A program made the position numbers and the translations under genes. Shown here piece after piece: positions 7,641 through 14,160 of a DNA stretch of 20,807 nucleotides; the first letter of the stretch is position 1, and each line of letters opens with the position of its first letter. This DNA comes from a virus: the IMG/VR virus record IMGVR_UViG_3300049218_000009, positions 1 to 20,807 of that record; one strand, written 5' to 3'. A model generated the notes under the pieces. The model was not told the origin of the DNA. It did no database searches and saw nothing but the letters and a program-made list of their open reading frames with translations.

Positions 7641-8198
7641 TTAGGATATCGGCAACATAATGTCTACCGGACCGAGCGTGACGGCGTATTCCTGCGCCGT
7701 CGTGACGACCGGGTTATATTGCAACCGTGCCGTGACTATCCATCGGTCCTCGTATTCAAGTTCGGCATTCGTGAGCGGGGCGCGTATCGGGTCGTCCGCG
7801 TATAGCGGCTGGCACACGGGCGCGAGCGCGATACAGCCGACCTCGTCACGTAGCAACGTCGTCAGTATGTCGGACCATTCCGACGAATTCGGGCCGTATA
7901 CGTCGATTTGCACGTCAAGCTGTTGCCCCTGCTCAGCCGTTACGGGGCCGGGCGCGGGCGGCGCGCCCGTCGTGGCTGAGTACGTGTCGACGTTCGTCCG
8001 TAGACGTTTCTTCGTCATTTCAGTCATGACCACAAACCCGGCGGGATACCCCGTGGGCGGCGCGGTTGGGGGCATGGGTACGCGGTTGGGGTACCCTCGG
8101 GTAGCTTGCCCGGGGCCGAGCCCGAGTTGAGCCACGATGAAATTACCGAGCGCGGTAATGACTTGCGAGACTGTCGGCGATACGGTAGCGGCTGTCAT
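7641..8198 (-). CDS. Neck/tail terminator-like protein (LIC_12616 type)
   Basis: ATG 8198 overlaps the previous stop as ATGA and gives 185 residues; longer extension lies inside that gene. The protein has an N-terminal helix (QVITALGNFIVAQLGL), a Pro-rich PNRVPMPPTAPPTG turn, FVVMTEMTKKRLRTNVDTYS, QQLDVQIDVYGPNSSEWSDILTTLLRDEV and a final RWIVTARLQYNPVVTT. This matches the phage neck terminator family that caps the tail tube before head joining. It sits between the connector proteins and the sheath, the normal place. The helix-strand pattern L-D-V-Q-I-D-V-Y-G-P is the family hallmark seen here. Confidence 0.75.
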   Translation of the reverse strand: MTAATVSPTVSQVITALGNFIVAQLGLGPGQATRGYPNRVPMPPTAPPTGYPAGFVVMTEMTKKRLRTNVDTYSATTGAPPAPGPVTAEQGQQLDVQIDVYGPNSSEWSDILTTLLRDEVGCIALAPVCQPLYADDPIRAPLTNAELEYEDRWIVTARLQYNPVVTTAQEYAVTLGPVDIMLPIS

Positions 8199-8599
8199 GG
8201 TGCATCCGTTTGCAAAACGCAAATAACTTTCGTCCACCCGCCTTGTTCGACGTTCCAGGGGCCGTCGACATAAACGATTTTCCAATTTTGCACGGCCTGC
8301 CCTTGGAACGGCGCGAACTGTAGGAGGTCGCCGCCTTGCGCAAGTACCCGTATGACCCCTTGCGCGTTGCCGAACAGATAGACCGTGCGAAACACGCCTT
8401 GCAAGTTCAACCGCTCGACGTGTTTTAGCTCGTCACGCCCGAGGGGCTGAATCTGCACGCGGACCTGCACGCCCGGAGCATAGCCTGGCGTCTGCGAGAA
8501 GTCAGCGTTCACCGTGTTGCCGGTCGACGCGAAATATAGCGCCGTGCGGTCAGGATTAACCGAATTGATAGCCCCCCGCACGATGCCATGCAGATTCAT
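8195..8599 (-). CDS. Head-tail connector-region protein of uncertain role
   Basis: The 134-residue product overlaps the genes on either side by ATGA-type junctions. It starts MNLHGIVRGAINSVNP and shows VQIQPLGRDELKHVERLNLQGVFRTVYLFG, then GVIRVLAQGGDLLQF and GGWTKVICVLQ. This sentence (LHGxVxGAIxxVNP, Q-x-L-x-x-D-E-L, x-L-N-x-Q-G-V, GGD, W-x-K-V) is common to small proteins in the connector cluster of related myophages, usually left without a name. By position it could be a head-closure or tail-completion protein. The family pattern is recognised; the exact role is not. Confidence 0.6.
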   Translation of the reverse strand: MNLHGIVRGAINSVNPDRTALYFASTGNTVNADFSQTPGYAPGVQVRVQIQPLGRDELKHVERLNLQGVFRTVYLFGNAQGVIRVLAQGGDLLQFAPFQGQAVQNWKIVYVDGPWNVEQGGWTKVICVLQTDAP

Positions 8600-9084
8600 G
8601 ATTTCACAACCTCATAATCGACCGCGCGTTGCATGACGCCCGTGTCAACTAAGCCTTTATTGAACCCTTTGGCCGCCTCGGTCGATTTCGCGTTGTCTGC
8701 GGGCCATTGCGCAATCTCGCTTTCGATATCGTCACGCACTGACTGCCCGAGCAGACGTAGCGCGGCCTCGCCGTTGTACCCCGTGGCTATGACGGCTTTG
8801 CCTAGCTTTTCGCCCCACATCGGCGATTCTCGTTTGATCGTGTTACGAAAAAACGGGCGCGACGGCGAGCGTGACGTGCCAAATTCGTTCCAAAACGCCA
8901 CGGTGGCGACGTTGAGCGGTTGCGCGTTGTTCGCTTTTGATCGTTTCGACGGAGGCTTGGCGGGGTATTTGGCATTCTCAAGAAACCCCACGCGCAGCAC
9001 GCCGCCGCTCGTTATTTTCTTCTCAAGCGCGCCGAGCGCGAGCGATAGCTTTTTACCGCCAATGACCTTATTGACCGTAGCCAT
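8596..9084 (-). CDS. HK97 gp10-like tail completion/neck protein
   Basis: Translation from ATG 9084 gives 162 residues. An ATG at 9090 is also possible, but GTGGA is better spaced from 9084. The gene overlaps the adaptor 3' end by about 17 bases. Near residue 60-90 it has VATVAFWNEFGTSRSPSRPFFRNTI, the E-F-G-T-xxx-P-x-R-P-F-x-R signature of the HK97 gp10-like/minor tail protein family. In that family the protein connects the neck to the tail. An amphipathic region before it (LALGALEKKITSGGVLRVGFLE) and the C-terminal helix with DIESEIAQW agree. The last residues (GLVDTGVMQRAVDYEVVK) are also typical. Confidence 0.75.
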   Translation of the reverse strand: MATVNKVIGGKKLSLALGALEKKITSGGVLRVGFLENAKYPAKPPSKRSKANNAQPLNVATVAFWNEFGTSRSPSRPFFRNTIKRESPMWGEKLGKAVIATGYNGEAALRLLGQSVRDDIESEIAQWPADNAKSTEAAKGFNKGLVDTGVMQRAVDYEVVKS

Positions 9085-9829
9085 TGTCATTCCACGGGGC
9101 GCCGAGCCCCGGTATTGGGTTGTACGCACTGGCGGGCGCGGGTATAAACATTGCGGTACGGTAGCGGCTCGTCATTGCCCAATACTGCGCGCCGTATTTT
9201 GTTTGCACGAAATACGCTTGATTCGCGTTCGGCGGCGCGCTCCATTCACTTGCTACCGATACGTCGCCCTCGCTAGCGTTATTGATCCGCCCCACGATGC
9301 CGAGTGGCGGCGAGATGTTCGGCACGCCCGGAACTATGAACGATTCAGATGCGACCGTTTGCGATAAGTTGAGGTTGTACGTCCCGACGCCGCCGGTACC
9401 CGTGCCGAGGCTGCCAATCACAGTGCCCGGGGTTATCAGACTGCCGCCGACGCTCGGGCCGTCATACAGCGATTGTCCGACCGCGAGCGCGCCCGCGTTG
9501 ACGGCCGACACGGTGAGCACAGGGCCAGCGACCGAGCCCACGCCCGAGAATACCGGCGAGCCTATACCCGCGTCGTTCGTGCCTTGGAAAATCGTTGCTA
9601 TGTGCGCCGTGAGCAAGTACAGCAGATACAATCGCTGATTAGCATCCGGCACGCGCGAACAACACGTATTGTTGAGCAGGAACGTGGCACCTACAAAATC
9701 GTTCGCAAGTGACGCGGGGCTTGCGTTATTGATGCCCGTGAATTCCGGGTACGACGCCAAAAACTCGGCGGCCGAAAACTCGACTATGCCGTAGGTCGGC
9801 TGGACAGTCACACACGGATTCACGGGCAT
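9068..9829 (-). CDS. Head-tail adaptor (DUF4054 family) with an inserted beta domain
   Basis: ATG 9829 with GAGAAGG upstream gives 253 residues, about twice the usual 120-150 of the family. The two halves of a DUF4054 adaptor are clear. Residues 14-80 are GIVEFSAAEFLASYPEF...LANDFVGATFLLNNTCCSRV...LLYLLTAHIATI, and 177-230 are GIVGRINNASEGDVSVASEW...AYFVQTKYGAQYWAMTSRYRTAMFIP. Between them lie residues 95-165, a Gly/Ser/Thr-rich beta segment (PVLTVSAVNAGALAVGQSLYDG...GTGTGGVGTYNLNLSQTVAS) that the family does not need. The adaptor forms a ring under the portal. Related segments occur in the sheath and cement proteins in this window. Confidence 0.82.
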   Translation of the reverse strand: MPVNPCVTVQPTYGIVEFSAAEFLASYPEFTGINNASPASLANDFVGATFLLNNTCCSRVPDANQRLYLLYLLTAHIATIFQGTNDAGIGSPVFSGVGSVAGPVLTVSAVNAGALAVGQSLYDGPSVGGSLITPGTVIGSLGTGTGGVGTYNLNLSQTVASESFIVPGVPNISPPLGIVGRINNASEGDVSVASEWSAPPNANQAYFVQTKYGAQYWAMTSRYRTAMFIPAPASAYNPIPGLGAPWNDNGYGQ

Positions 9830-9833
9830 GGTC

Positions 9834-10259
9834 TTACGCCTTCTCGGTTGCGAAATCCGCCTTCGTGATGCCCGGCGGGGTTTTCTTGGGGTCAATCGGC
9901 GCGAACGGCGCGGGCGTGTCGTCGCCCTCGGCTACGCGCAACGCTGCGCTCGCCTCGTCTTTCGCCTCGAACAAAATCTCATTTTTGAGCAACCACGAGC
10001 CCGCGTGCGTGCGCTTCCATTCGTCCCAAGCGGCCTTATCAATCCCGCGGTTAAGGAATGGGCGCATGCTCATACCGGCGGGAAGCTGCAATCCGGTCTT
10101 GCGCGCCTCGGCCGTGTGGGCATGCCAGCCGCGGAGCGCAATCTTTTTGTAGTTCGGGCCTTGCTTGACAATGCTCGTTTTCTCGTCAACCGAATACCCG
10201 ACCTCTAAGATAATGCCCGAGGGTAGCTTGCACCCGATAATTACCGTTTCGTTCGCCAT
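9834..10259 (-). CDS. Phage structural-operon protein of unknown function
   Basis: ATG 10259 with GGAGAG upstream gives 141 residues; the longer open frame to 10406 reads into the cement-like gene and is not used. The first 90 residues, IIGCKLPSGIILEVGYSVDEKTSIVKQGPNYKKIALRGWHAHT, form a strand-rich domain followed by LPAGMSMRPFLNRGIDKAAWDEWKRTHAGSWLLKNEILFEAKDEASA. The C-terminus is Pro/Lys-rich (PFAPIDPKKTPPGITKADF). Proteins of this type occur between capsid and adaptor genes in related phages. No catalytic motif is seen. A minor head protein or assembly factor is the likeliest use, but this is only from position. Confidence 0.6.
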   Translation of the reverse strand: MANETVIIGCKLPSGIILEVGYSVDEKTSIVKQGPNYKKIALRGWHAHTAEARKTGLQLPAGMSMRPFLNRGIDKAAWDEWKRTHAGSWLLKNEILFEAKDEASAALRVAEGDDTPAPFAPIDPKKTPPGITKADFATEKA

Positions 10260-10272
10260 GTCTATCTCTCCG

Positions 10273-10851
10273 TTATGGTGTGAAAAATGCAGATGTAGAA
10301 ACTCTCGCCAATTGCCCGGGCGGCCCGATGGAACACACAAGCCACGGTGTAGGCTCGGCATTGTCGGTTGGCCCGGAGACGGCCGAGCCGTCAACCAATG
10401 AAGCATATACGGTGTTGCCTGGGATTGCGCCCCCGGCGAACCGTAACCAAAAATTACCGCGCCCGTGCAAAGTCACGGCGAGCCCGGGCCGTACGCGCAA
10501 CACGGGCGGCGATACCGAGTAGTCGATAAATTCCCACGTAGACGATGCTTGCGGGCCTGCAAGGCTGCGCGGGCCGCCCACTACGCCGCCGTTCGTGGGA
10601 TTGATTGAACGGTAAGGGATCACGATACCGAGACGGTCGGGTGCCGCGAGACGCGTATTATTGACGACGCCCGATTGACTCAGCCAACCGAATCGACCTT
10701 GTATTGTGCCGGGCTTGTTCGATACGGCCGCGCCTGCGCCCGCGAGCACCGATGCGAACGGCGCGCGTATCTCAAGGTTCGTTTGTAGGGGGGTTGATGC
10801 AAAGGCGCCCTCGTAAGCCCCGACGGAGCCTAAGAGGGCGCTAGTAGTCAC
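10273..10851 (-). CDS. Second cement-like head protein (paralogue of the upstream cement protein)
   Basis: No good ATG exists. GTG 10851, 18 bases after the capsid stop, gives 192 residues; it lacks a clear Shine-Dalgarno, and TTG starts inside the capsid gene are possible. The core repeats the pattern of the cement protein at 11931-12848: APFASVLAGAGAAV, QGRFGWLSQSGVVNN, LGIVIPYR, then GLAVTLHGRGNFWLRFAGGAIPGNTVYASLVDGSAVSG. The cement protein has NPFASVLAGPG, GNFAWFGPAGQV, LGFVGRN and GDFWAKFEGGATPGQTVYADKTNGS at the same spacing. So it is a Gp24-like structural cement relative, without the beta insertion. It may bind different capsid positions or be a minor decoration. Confidence 0.68.
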   Translation of the reverse strand: MTTSALLGSVGAYEGAFASTPLQTNLEIRAPFASVLAGAGAAVSNKPGTIQGRFGWLSQSGVVNNTRLAAPDRLGIVIPYRSINPTNGGVVGGPRSLAGPQASSTWEFIDYSVSPPVLRVRPGLAVTLHGRGNFWLRFAGGAIPGNTVYASLVDGSAVSGPTDNAEPTPWLVCSIGPPGQLARVSTSAFFTP

Positions 10852-10868
10852 GTTGAGTACGGCGCGGG

Positions 10869-11903
10869 TTAGGCGCCGACCATCGCAGCGATTGCAAACG
10901 GGGCGTATATGATCGTACCCCAAGTACCTTGAGACTTTTTCTGCTCCCAAGACGAGGTCTTGGTAACAATCGCATGGGCGCGCATCTTTTCGGTGAATGC
11001 CGCCTCGCAGGTCTTTTGCCCCTCGATATTCTCGGCAATCAACTGCACGAATTCGGTGCCGCCCGCGCCGCCGCCGCCGTTCAATGCAAACTCGGGAACC
11101 GTGACAATTTTCAGGTTCGGGAAGTTCGTCTTGATCTGCGTGTAAACGTTGACGTTGTACTGATTCGTATTGTTGAAATTGACGGCATTGCCCGGGCTGA
11201 TACCCATTGTCATGGACGTTTCAGCGTCAATCAACCCGTTACCTTGCAAAATCAACTGTTGCACGAGGCGCAACACGTCGGCGTAAATCGCCGCGCCCGT
11301 GCCGCCGAACCACGACGCCGTCACGGCAATCGGGGCGGGCAATGAGGGGTCATTCGTGCCGCCGTAGTTTTGCAAACCGGCCACACCATAGAGGTATGTC
11401 GCGTTTTGGAATTTCTTCAACGTGAGCGCTGACGCCATGTTGACCTGATTCGCCTTGTCAATCTTCGCCTCGGCGGCCCGCGCAAGCTCACGCTCACCCC
11501 AACGAGTGTTTGTCTGGTAGTGGTAACTCTGACGCTGCGGGAACTGCTCGTTGCTGTTCGACATTCCGTCCTGGCTGAAATCGCCGTACGAGGCAGTCTC
11601 GCCGGTACGTTCTGCCATCAGGAACATTGCGGTATCGGAAACCCACGTGCCTTTCTTCGTCTCGCCGTAAAGCTCGGCCGCCTTCGTGGGGCTCACGAGA
11701 ACTTCGATAATCGCCGGGTCAACGTAGGTCGTGAACAGCGACGGGATGCCCGCATTGGCCGCGGTAATCAGCGTAGGCTGCGCGTCGTACCCTACCGACT
11801 TGTCGATAAGGGACATTCCGCGGGCCTCTTGCATAAGGCCGGTCATGAAATGGATACCGTATCGGCGTCCGAGGTCGGCGTGATCGATTGCAATGCGGGT
11901 CAT
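10869..11903 (-). CDS. Major capsid protein (DUF2184 family, HK97 fold)
   Basis: The 344-residue protein matches the DUF2184 major capsid family in length and pattern. It has PTLITAANAGIPSLFTTYVDPAIIEVL (43-70), a WVSDTAMFLMAERTGETASYGDFSQDG segment, then NTRWGERELARAAEAKIDKANQVNMAS, FQNATYLYGVAGLQNYGGTNDPSLP, NVYTQIKTNFPNLKIVTVPEF and the end SQGTWGTIIYAPFAIAAMVG. It would assemble into the icosahedral shell after protease processing of the prohead. The leader TAAGTTTC...ACAGGACAAGCACACATG resembles that of the upstream cement gene. The neighbours are cement proteins on both sides. The start ATG 11903 is clear. Confidence 0.93.
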   Translation of the reverse strand: MTRIAIDHADLGRRYGIHFMTGLMQEARGMSLIDKSVGYDAQPTLITAANAGIPSLFTTYVDPAIIEVLVSPTKAAELYGETKKGTWVSDTAMFLMAERTGETASYGDFSQDGMSNSNEQFPQRQSYHYQTNTRWGERELARAAEAKIDKANQVNMASALTLKKFQNATYLYGVAGLQNYGGTNDPSLPAPIAVTASWFGGTGAAIYADVLRLVQQLILQGNGLIDAETSMTMGISPGNAVNFNNTNQYNVNVYTQIKTNFPNLKIVTVPEFALNGGGGAGGTEFVQLIAENIEGQKTCEAAFTEKMRAHAIVTKTSSWEQKKSQGTWGTIIYAPFAIAAMVGA

Positions 11904-11930
11904 GTGTGCTTGTCCTGTTTTCGTCGAAAC

Positions 11931-12848
11931 TTAGTACGTGGTGATCTTGGCGACTTCGCCATTGCCCGCGGTGTACGTGCCGCCGACAACAAACGCAGTC
12001 GCTACGGCGCCCGCGGTTGTGATCGTTCCTGATGCAATCGCAGCCTGCGCGGGCGTGATATTGTAAATACCGGCGCCGCCTGCGGTGCCCGTGACCTGTA
12101 CGCCCAATTCGGTATTTGCGGCGAGCAGTGCCGAGACGAGCGTATCGCCCGGGACGAGCGTACCCGTACCGACGGCCGAGAATGTCGCGAAGCTGGAAAA
12201 GGTCGACTGTCCGTTAGTGAACGCTGCGACGGTTGCCGCCGGGTCGCTCACGCTGTAGGTGCCTGCGCCGCCGGTCGTGCCGGTCAGCTGCGCCACAATC
12301 TTGAGACCAGCTTCGACGCCCGTTGCAGTGAACGTGTCGCCGGGCATCACGGAGCCGTTCGTAGCGGCGCCCGTAATGGTCAGCACGCCCGCAGTAATCG
12401 AACCGGCGACCGTCGCATTAGTGCCGACGAGGCCGGTTGCCGACGCAGCGGCGGGGGTCGAGGCCGCGGCAATCGGCGAGCCGTTCGTTTTGTCGGCGTA
12501 CACGGTCTGACCCGGGGTTGCGCCGCCCTCGAACTTCGCCCAAAAGTCGCCCGCGGCGAACGCGGTGACCATGAAACCGGGCGGAATCAACAGCGTTGTT
12601 TCGCCCAAAAATTGGGTAATCAAAGCCTGTTCGTTGCGGCCGACGAACCCGAGTTGATACCCGGCCACGTACGACTGCGAAACCTGACCCGCGGGGCCGA
12701 ACCACGCGAAGTTACCGACGACTATGCCGGTAGCGGGCGCCACATACTCACCGGGACCGGCAAGCACTGACGCGAACGGGTTAGTGCTTGCGAAATCACC
12801 GGCAACCCCAGGGGCTTGCAGGTTGTTGACTTTGTTCTGAAAGGGCAT
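11931..12848 (-). CDS. Structural cement protein (Gp24-like) with two inserted beta repeats
   Basis: ATG 12848, with AGGAC ten bases upstream, gives 305 residues. Residues 1-130 follow the phage cement pattern: NKVNNLQAPGVAGDFASTNPFASVLAGPGEYV, VGNFAWF, LGFVGRNEQALITQFLGE and GFMVTAFAAGDFWAKFEGGATPGQTVYADKTNGSPI. Such proteins lie on capsomers and stabilise the shell. Residues about 140-280 are two Gly/Thr-rich beta repeats (VLTITGAATNGSVMPGD...GTTGGAGTYSV, then FSAVGTGTLVPGD...GTAGGAGIYNI), and the C-terminus GAVATAFVVGG...EVAKITTY looks like the family's ending. The repeats would project outward and may decorate the head. The start leader is shared with the capsid gene. Confidence 0.83.
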   Translation of the reverse strand: MPFQNKVNNLQAPGVAGDFASTNPFASVLAGPGEYVAPATGIVVGNFAWFGPAGQVSQSYVAGYQLGFVGRNEQALITQFLGETTLLIPPGFMVTAFAAGDFWAKFEGGATPGQTVYADKTNGSPIAAASTPAAASATGLVGTNATVAGSITAGVLTITGAATNGSVMPGDTFTATGVEAGLKIVAQLTGTTGGAGTYSVSDPAATVAAFTNGQSTFSSFATFSAVGTGTLVPGDTLVSALLAANTELGVQVTGTAGGAGIYNITPAQAAIASGTITTAGAVATAFVVGGTYTAGNGEVAKITTY

Positions 12849-12886
12849 GTGTGCTGCGTCCTATGTACGTGCGTGATTCGTGAAAC

Positions 12887-13546
12887 TTACTTGAGCCGGT
12901 TGTAACCGGGGATTACCGCGGCCATCGTCTTAACGGTTGCGGCGTCGCTTGCCATAGCCGAAGTTTGTACCTCAATTCTGTCGCGTGCGAGTTTGAACAG
13001 TACCGGATAGGCCGATGCGTCAACCCCGTCGACCGCTACGCCCAATTTCTTGAGGGCTGCGGCATAAACCTGCGCCGCGCTGTCGTACGTGACCACACCC
13101 AAGACGGGCTCAACGTCACGGCGGGCTGCGTGCAGCGCGTCGCGTGCGGTGAGGGCGCGCTTGACAACCGCGTCCATGCCCTTTTTGTCTTTGGCAGGCT
13201 CGGCGCCGCCCGCGCCCGCGTTACCGCTGGCGGATTTCTTGGGCTGCTCGTCGTCCTCGGCGTCCATATCTTCCATTTCGTCTTTGGCCTTGTCGTCCTT
13301 TTCGGGAAATTCGTCCTTGGCCTTGTCGTCCATTTCCTCGTCGTTTGTTTTTTCCGGGTCGTCGCCGTCGCACGCCTTCGCGTCCTTGGCCTTGTCCTTT
13401 TTTTCGATTTCGACCGGGCCCAAGCCGCCCTCGTCCTTGCCCTTTTTGTCAGCGGCGATAATCGCGGCCAAAATCTGAGCCTCGGTCGGCTTTGCGTCCG
13501 TGGCAATGAGGGCGGCGACTACGGAGGCGACTTTCGATGCTTTCAT
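12887..13546 (-). CDS. Acidic scaffold-like protein, the C-terminal partner of the split DUF2213 protease
   Basis: The 219-residue product has an N-terminal helical part (MKASKVASVVAALIATDAKP), then residues about 35-125 made almost only of Asp, Glu, Lys and Ala, including DDKAKDE twice, and a C-terminal domain (MDAVVKRALTARDALHAARRDVEPVLGVVTYDSAAQVYAAALKKLG...VIPGYNRLK). In related phages this charged linker and C-terminal domain follow the DUF2213 protease in one polypeptide and act as scaffold. Here the protease ends at 14147 and an HNH gene lies between. Scaffolding function is inferred from composition and position. There is no clear Shine-Dalgarno before ATG 13546 (upstream GAGTCCAAAAC). 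Confidence 0.72.
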   Translation of the reverse strand: MKASKVASVVAALIATDAKPTEAQILAAIIAADKKGKDEGGLGPVEIEKKDKAKDAKACDGDDPEKTNDEEMDDKAKDEFPEKDDKAKDEMEDMDAEDDEQPKKSASGNAGAGGAEPAKDKKGMDAVVKRALTARDALHAARRDVEPVLGVVTYDSAAQVYAAALKKLGVAVDGVDASAYPVLFKLARDRIEVQTSAMASDAATVKTMAAVIPGYNRLK

Positions 13547-13592
13547 GTTTTGGACTCGCGGGATAGTGAAAGGTAAATCACAGTTGCGCTAG

Positions 13593-13620
13593 GTTATGGT
13601 AATCGTCGGGGTAATGTCAA
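13593..13620 (-). promoter_or_regulatory. Promoter-like site TTGACA-16-CATAAC at the HNH 3' end
   Basis: On the minus strand TTGACA lies at 13620-13615 and CATAAC at 13598-13593, a 16-base spacer. It lies in the last codons of the HNH gene and points at the scaffold gene 47 bases further on. The -35 is perfect; the -10 has four of six consensus bases. Confidence 0.35.
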
Positions 13621-14160
13621 CACTCCGTCAGCCACGAGCACGTCGGGCTTTAGGAGATACGCGACCGCGCGTAAGACTCCGGGCAGATTGTCGCCTAATT
13701 TTCCTACGGCAGTGTTGCAGTCGAAGCAAAGCCAACCGCGAAAAGCCCCGGCCTCGTGGCAATGGTCTAATGCTATAGCCCTATTGCCTGGCAGTTTACG
13801 GCAGCATTCACAGTGGCCCGGCATGGGGCGTGTAGGGGCGGGCAGGCCGCTAAGTCTGCGGCGAAGCGCTTTTGTGCTTTCTAAACGGCTGTATGCTTTT
13901 TGTCTAGCTGCTATCTTGGCTCGATTGGCGGCCGAGTACTCTTTCATTTTTCGTAAATTAACGTCTCGGTTGGCTGTGTGCCGGGCCCGAGCTTTCGCTA
14001 AATATTTCTCTCGGTTAGGGCCTGTAAGTCGGCGCCTATCCCGCTCTCGATATTTTTCTGGGTTTTGCTGCCGGTATTTACGTACGTTATCCGCCGCGCA
14101 TCGTCTGCATGCACCGTATTTATTGAATTGCCCAGTATGGCCGTTTTTACAGGTTTCCAC
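13594..14160 (-). CDS. HNH endonuclease (recombination endonuclease VII-like), free-standing homing type
   Basis: GTG 14160 gives 188 residues, overlapping the protease stop by 14 bases. The N-terminus is a zinc-ribbon (C4, H8, C18, C21). A highly basic middle with repeated R-K/Y/N units follows (NPEKYRERDRRR, NREKYLAKARARH, ANRAKIAARQKAYS). Residues 116-170 are the His-Me finger core: HCECC (116-120), LDHCH (131-135) and GWLCFDCNTAVGKLGDN (143-159), matching endonuclease VII-type HNH enzymes, which cut DNA using one metal held by the H-N-H site and four zinc ligands. Such genes in phage structural operons are mobile. The last residues, DVLVADGVLTL, echo the protease end. No intron features were looked for beyond inspection. 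Confidence 0.85.
   Translation of the reverse strand: METCKNGHTGQFNKYGACRRCAADNVRKYRQQNPEKYRERDRRRLTGPNREKYLAKARARHTANRDVNLRKMKEYSAANRAKIAARQKAYSRLESTKALRRRLSGLPAPTRPMPGHCECCRKLPGNRAIALDHCHEAGAFRGWLCFDCNTAVGKLGDNLPGVLRAVAYLLKPDVLVADGVLTLPRRLP
13612..13644 (-). repeat. Direct repeat copy 2: codes DVLVADGVLTL (HNH 3' end)
   Basis: These 33 bases encode DVLVADGVLTL and match, at eight or nine of eleven residues, DVCVADSVLTL at 14186-14218. Base identity is partial, since many third positions differ, so it is an old or converged copy. The two copies lie 574 bases apart, on either side of the HNH gene. Confidence 0.6.

Noticed and set aside
8633-9367. Rightward open frame of 244 codons opposite the gp10-like and adaptor genes
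   Set aside because: The composition is a shadow of the opposite codons; no ribosome site. Both leftward proteins have clear family motifs.
12965-13576. Rightward open frame of 203 codons opposite the scaffold gene
   Set aside because: It mirrors the GC-rich acidic codons of the scaffold: the translation is runs of V, L, F and G, with no start signal. The leftward frame has the family features.
13547-14160. Group I intron or intein carrying the HNH gene
   Set aside because: The HNH frame starts inside the protease frame with its own GTG and ends with its own stop. No continuing host frame around it suggests an intein, and by eye no conserved intron core could be identified. A covariance-model search would be needed to exclude an intron.
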